A stretch of DNA of 8,044 nucleotides from Tidjanibacter sp. (GTDB lineage: Bacteria > Bacteroidota > Bacteroidia > Bacteroidales > Rikenellaceae), in contig JAFNVE010000140.1 in NCBI GenBank assembly GCA_017379955.1, positions 1-8,044 of the forward strand. Direction: 5' to 3'. The first letter of the stretch is position 1. Every line of letters begins with the position of its first letter. This document shows positions 5,634 through 8,044 of this stretch, piece by piece. The notes beneath the pieces were generated by a model, which worked only from the letters and a program-made list of their open reading frames with translations, made no database searches and was not told the origin of the DNA. Made by a program: the position numbers and the translations under genes.

Positions 5634-6899
5634 ATGAAACTGAGCAAACAGATATTAAGGCGCATCCTTATCCCTGTAACAGTGATAGTTAGCCTATGGA
5701 CGGTGGGTTTCTATTACGCAATGATTGACGAGGTAGAGGATGAGGTGGACGACTCGCTCGACCTCTACGCTGAGCAGATAATCCGCAAGCAGCTGCGTGG
5801 CGAGGAGGTGCCGACAGAGGATAATGCCACCAACAACAGCTTCTTTTTCGAGGAGATTGCTCCCGAGGAGGTGGGTCGTGGCGTGCGCTACCGCGATGAG
5901 AATATATGGATTGAGTCGAAGAACGAGTTTGAGCCTGCGCGCGTGCTGCGAGTAGAGTATATCGACGCCGAGGGCAAGGGCTACCGACTCACCGTATCGA
6001 CACCCACCATAGAAAAGGCGGAGGTGGCCAGAGCAATTCTCCTTTGGTCACTGCTGCTGTGCATTACCCTTATCGCGCTGATTACCATTGTAATAGTCTT
6101 GGTTGTGCGTCATAGTTTGAAGCCGTTGGACAAACTTGTTAAGTGGCTCAACGAGAGAAAGGACATCTCTACTCCTGCCCCACCCTTGGCCTCGAAAAAT
6201 GTAGCCTCGGAGTTCGTGACACTCAACGAAGCCGCTCAGCAATACTTGGAGTATAGTCGTGCGCAACTCGCTCAGCAAAAGGAGTTTGTGGCAAATGCCT
6301 CGCACGAAATACAGACCCCGATTGCTATCTCCACCAATCGCTTGGAGTTGTTGCTCAACACCCCTCTGTCGGAGGAGCAGATGGGCGAGGTTGTTAAGGT
6401 GCTACACACTCTGGAGCATATCTCCGAGCTAAATAAGTCGCTCCTGTTGCTCACAAAGATTGAGAGCGGTCAGTTCTATCACTCTGAATCAGTGGATATT
6501 TCATCGCTTGTTACAAGCCGTGCCGAGGTGCTTGGCGAACTCTTTGCCCACCGCAATATCTCACTCAGCATAGACAAGTGCGAGCAGTTAGTTGTTGATA
6601 TCGATGCAGGCTTGGCGCGTATTATGGTCGACAATCTCCTGCGCAACGCCTTCAACCACAATGTCAGTGGCGGCCGAGTGGTTGTCGAGGTTGGCTCGGA
6701 GGGGCTTACCGTGGCAAATAGCGGTGCTGATGAGCCATTAGATGCGGAGCGAATCTTTACACGCTTTTACCACTCCCCCGGTAACGAGCACTCCAACGGT
6801 CTTGGTCTGCCAATAGTGGCTGCTATCGCTAACCGCTACGGCTTGAAGGTGGAATACTCATTTGGGGATTCACTCCACAAGTTCAGAATCTCTAAATAA
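5634..6899 (+). CDS. Sensor histidine kinase, partner of the upstream regulator
   Basis: A 421-residue inner-membrane kinase that should autophosphorylate on His and pass phosphate to D51 of the upstream regulator. The first membrane segment is about 11-30, the periplasmic sensor about 31-132, and the second membrane segment about 133-158, followed by a short HAMP-like linker. The sensor opens with a very acidic stretch (IDEVEDEVDDSLD, 31-43). The H-box is FVANASHEIQTPI (218-230), with phospho-acceptor H224 and following E225. The N-box is MVDNLLRNAFNHN (331-343), including N338. The usual acidic G1 box DxGxG is replaced by VANSGADEPLDAERIFTRFY (360-379); the F-box merges with it, and G2 is GLGLPIVAAI (389-398). 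This NSG...LD..RIF.RFY form recurs in Bacteroidota kinases as I know them, so it is probably active, though that is inference. The stop codon lies inside a strong terminator hairpin. The signal sensed is unknown. Confidence 0.96.
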   Translation: MKLSKQILRRILIPVTVIVSLWTVGFYYAMIDEVEDEVDDSLDLYAEQIIRKQLRGEEVPTEDNATNNSFFFEEIAPEEVGRGVRYRDENIWIESKNEFEPARVLRVEYIDAEGKGYRLTVSTPTIEKAEVARAILLWSLLLCITLIALITIVIVLVVRHSLKPLDKLVKWLNERKDISTPAPPLASKNVASEFVTLNEAAQQYLEYSRAQLAQQKEFVANASHEIQTPIAISTNRLELLLNTPLSEEQMGEVVKVLHTLEHISELNKSLLLLTKIESGQFYHSESVDISSLVTSRAEVLGELFAHRNISLSIDKCEQLVVDIDAGLARIMVDNLLRNAFNHNVSGGRVVVEVGSEGLTVANSGADEPLDAERIFTRFYHSPGNEHSNGLGLPIVAAIANRYGLKVEYSFGDSLHKFRISK

Positions 6900-6938
6900 A
6901 AGAAGAGCCGAGTATTAAACTCGGCTCTTCTTTTATTT
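6894..6938. terminator. Bidirectional rho-independent terminator between the kinase gene and groEL
   Basis: Arms 6894-6912 and 6920-6938 are perfect reverse complements over 19 bp, with a 7-nt loop (TATTAAA). The GC core AGAAGAGCCGAG/CTCGGCTCTTCT is flanked by A-rich and T-rich ends, so each strand gives a stem followed by a U-rich tail. The kinase stop codon (6897-6899) is inside the left arm. On the minus strand it follows the groEL stop by about 62 nt. Confidence 0.93.
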
Positions 6939-7000
6939 AGTACGGAGGCACAGCGGTCGTGTGCGCAACCACGCCCCTCAATAGAAACGCATCTACGATG

Positions 7001-8044
7001 CTACATCATGCCGCCCATGCCACCTGCGGGCATTGCGGGGAGGGGGTTCTCCTCTTTCTTCTCGGCGAGCACACACTCTGTTGTGAGGAACATCGAGGCG
7101 ATGGATGCTGCATTTTCGAGTGCTACGCGTGCCACCTTTGTAGGGTCGATGATACCTGCTGCGAGCATATTCTCGTAGCGGTCGTCGCGTGCGTTGTAGC
7201 CGAAGTCGCCCTCGCCCTCGCGCACCTTGTTAACCACTACCGAGCCTTCGCCACCGGCATTTGCCACAATCTGACGCAGGGGCTCCTCGATAGCACGGCG
7301 CACAATCTGCACACCTGTTGTCTGGTCGTCATTCTCACCTTTGAGGTTCTCGAGAGCGGCTGTTGCGCGGATAAACGCCACACCGCCACCGGGGATGATA
7401 CCCTCCTCTACGGCTGCGCGGGTAGCTGCGAGTGCATCCTCTACGCGATCCTTCTTCTCTTTCATCTCCACCTCGGTTGCTGCACCAACGTAGAGCACAG
7501 CCACGCCACCTGCCAACTTAGCCAGACGCTCCTGCAATTTCTCCTTATCGTAGTCGGAGGTGCTAATCTCCATCTGCTTGCGAATCTGTGCCACACGCTC
7601 CTTGATGGCCTCAGCGTTACCACCGCCATCAACGATTGTGGTGTTCTCCTTGGTGATTGTCACCTTGTCAGCGGTACCAAGCATCTCGATAGTTGCCTGG
7701 TCAAGACGCAGACCCTTATCCTCCGAGATAACAGTACCACCGGTGAGGGTTGCGATATCCTCCAACATCTCTTTGCGACGGTCGCCAAAGCCGGGAGCCT
7801 TTACAGCAGCAATTTTGAGTGTACCACGCAACTTGTTGACTACCAATGCCGAGAGAGCCTCACCGTCTACATCCTCAGCGATGATTACCAGGGCACGACC
7901 GTTCTGTGCTACGGGCTCCAACACACCCATAATCTCCTTCATGGTCGACACCTTCTTGTCGGTGATAAGAACGTAGGGCTTGTCGAGTGTTGCCTCCATC
8001 TTCTCGGTGTCGGTCATAAAGTATGCCGAGATGTAGCCACGGTC
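7001..8044 (-). CDS. groEL: Chaperonin GroEL (60 kDa), partial, N-terminus beyond window
   Basis: C-terminal 347 residues of the cytoplasmic ATP-driven folding chaperonin that works with GroES. The reading frame stays open to position 8044 and begins with DRGYISAYF, equivalent to residue D196 of the E. coli protein, so about 195 N-terminal residues lie to the right; the Met at 8017 is internal and not the start. Apical substrate-binding aromatics (Y199, Y203, F204 in E. coli numbering) are kept. Other hallmarks are [70 protein letters not shown] (containing the catalytic Asp equivalent to D398), [12 protein letters not shown] and LDPTKV-like IIDPTKV. It ends in the typical Gly-Met tail (AGGMGGMM). 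There is no sign of damage. Its promoter, and any groES gene, are outside the window. Confidence 0.99.
   Translation of the reverse strand, partial: DRGYISAYFMTDTEKMEATLDKPYVLITDKKVSTMKEIMGVLEPVAQNGRALVIIAEDVDGEALSALVVNKLRGTLKIAAVKAPGFGDRRKEMLEDIATLTGGTVISEDKGLRLDQATIEMLGTADKVTITKENTTIVDGGGNAEAIKERVAQIRKQMEISTSDYDKEKLQERLAKLAGGVAVLYVGAATEVEMKEKKDRVEDALAATRAAVEEGIIPGGGVAFIRATAALENLKGENDDQTTGVQIVRRAIEEPLRQIVANAGGEGSVVVNKVREGEGDFGYNARDDRYENMLAAGIIDPTKVARVALENAASIASMFLTTECVLAEKKEENPLPAMPAGGMGGMM

Noticed and set aside
6948..7001. Small inverted repeats GCACA/TGTGC (6948-6964) and GCATC/GATGC (6989-7001) after groEL
   Set aside because: 5-bp arms without T-runs; such short repeats are expected by chance, and the strong terminator at 6894-6938 already serves groEL.

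Overview
The window looks like an ordinary chromosomal segment from a member of the Bacteroidota, most likely order Bacteroidales. The evidence is a DUF3078 outer-membrane protein, a tandem pair of PepSY-like (DUF2874/PF11396) envelope proteins, a Bacteroidota-type sensor kinase with a degenerate G1 box, TAnnTTTG-like -7 promoter boxes, and AT-rich leaders that mostly lack Shine-Dalgarno sequences. A Rikenellaceae/Alistipes-like source is possible from the mixed-GC codon use, but the sequence alone does not settle it.

Layout from left to right: nfo (endonuclease IV) on the minus strand. Then a 132-bp divergent promoter region. Next, on the plus strand, a probable two-gene unit: a DUF3078 beta-barrel protein and a membrane-anchored S41 C-terminal processing peptidase, closed by a hairpin terminator. 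Converging on it from the minus strand are two related PepSY-like secreted proteins (one probable lipoprotein, one probable soluble periplasmic protein). A 255-bp AT-rich divergent region separates these from a plus-strand OmpR-family response regulator and its sensor histidine kinase, spaced by 3 bp. A perfect 19-bp bidirectional terminator follows, and then the C-terminal two-thirds of groEL on the minus strand, cut by the right window edge.

The most coherent functional story is in 3751-6899. The two-component pair and the divergently transcribed PepSY-like pair probably form one envelope-sensing module. The region between them carries 7-bp direct repeats spaced 11 bp in front of the PepSY-like genes, a related TTTCAG/TTTC box in front of the regulator gene, a perfect 10-bp inverted repeat in the regulator leader, and T-tracts phased at about 10 bp. 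These are candidate regulator sites and bend elements; none is proven. The flanking genes (nfo, S41 peptidase, groEL) are conserved housekeeping genes. No mobile element, CRISPR array, tRNA or rRNA was seen, and no clearly novel system could be supported beyond this regulatory module.
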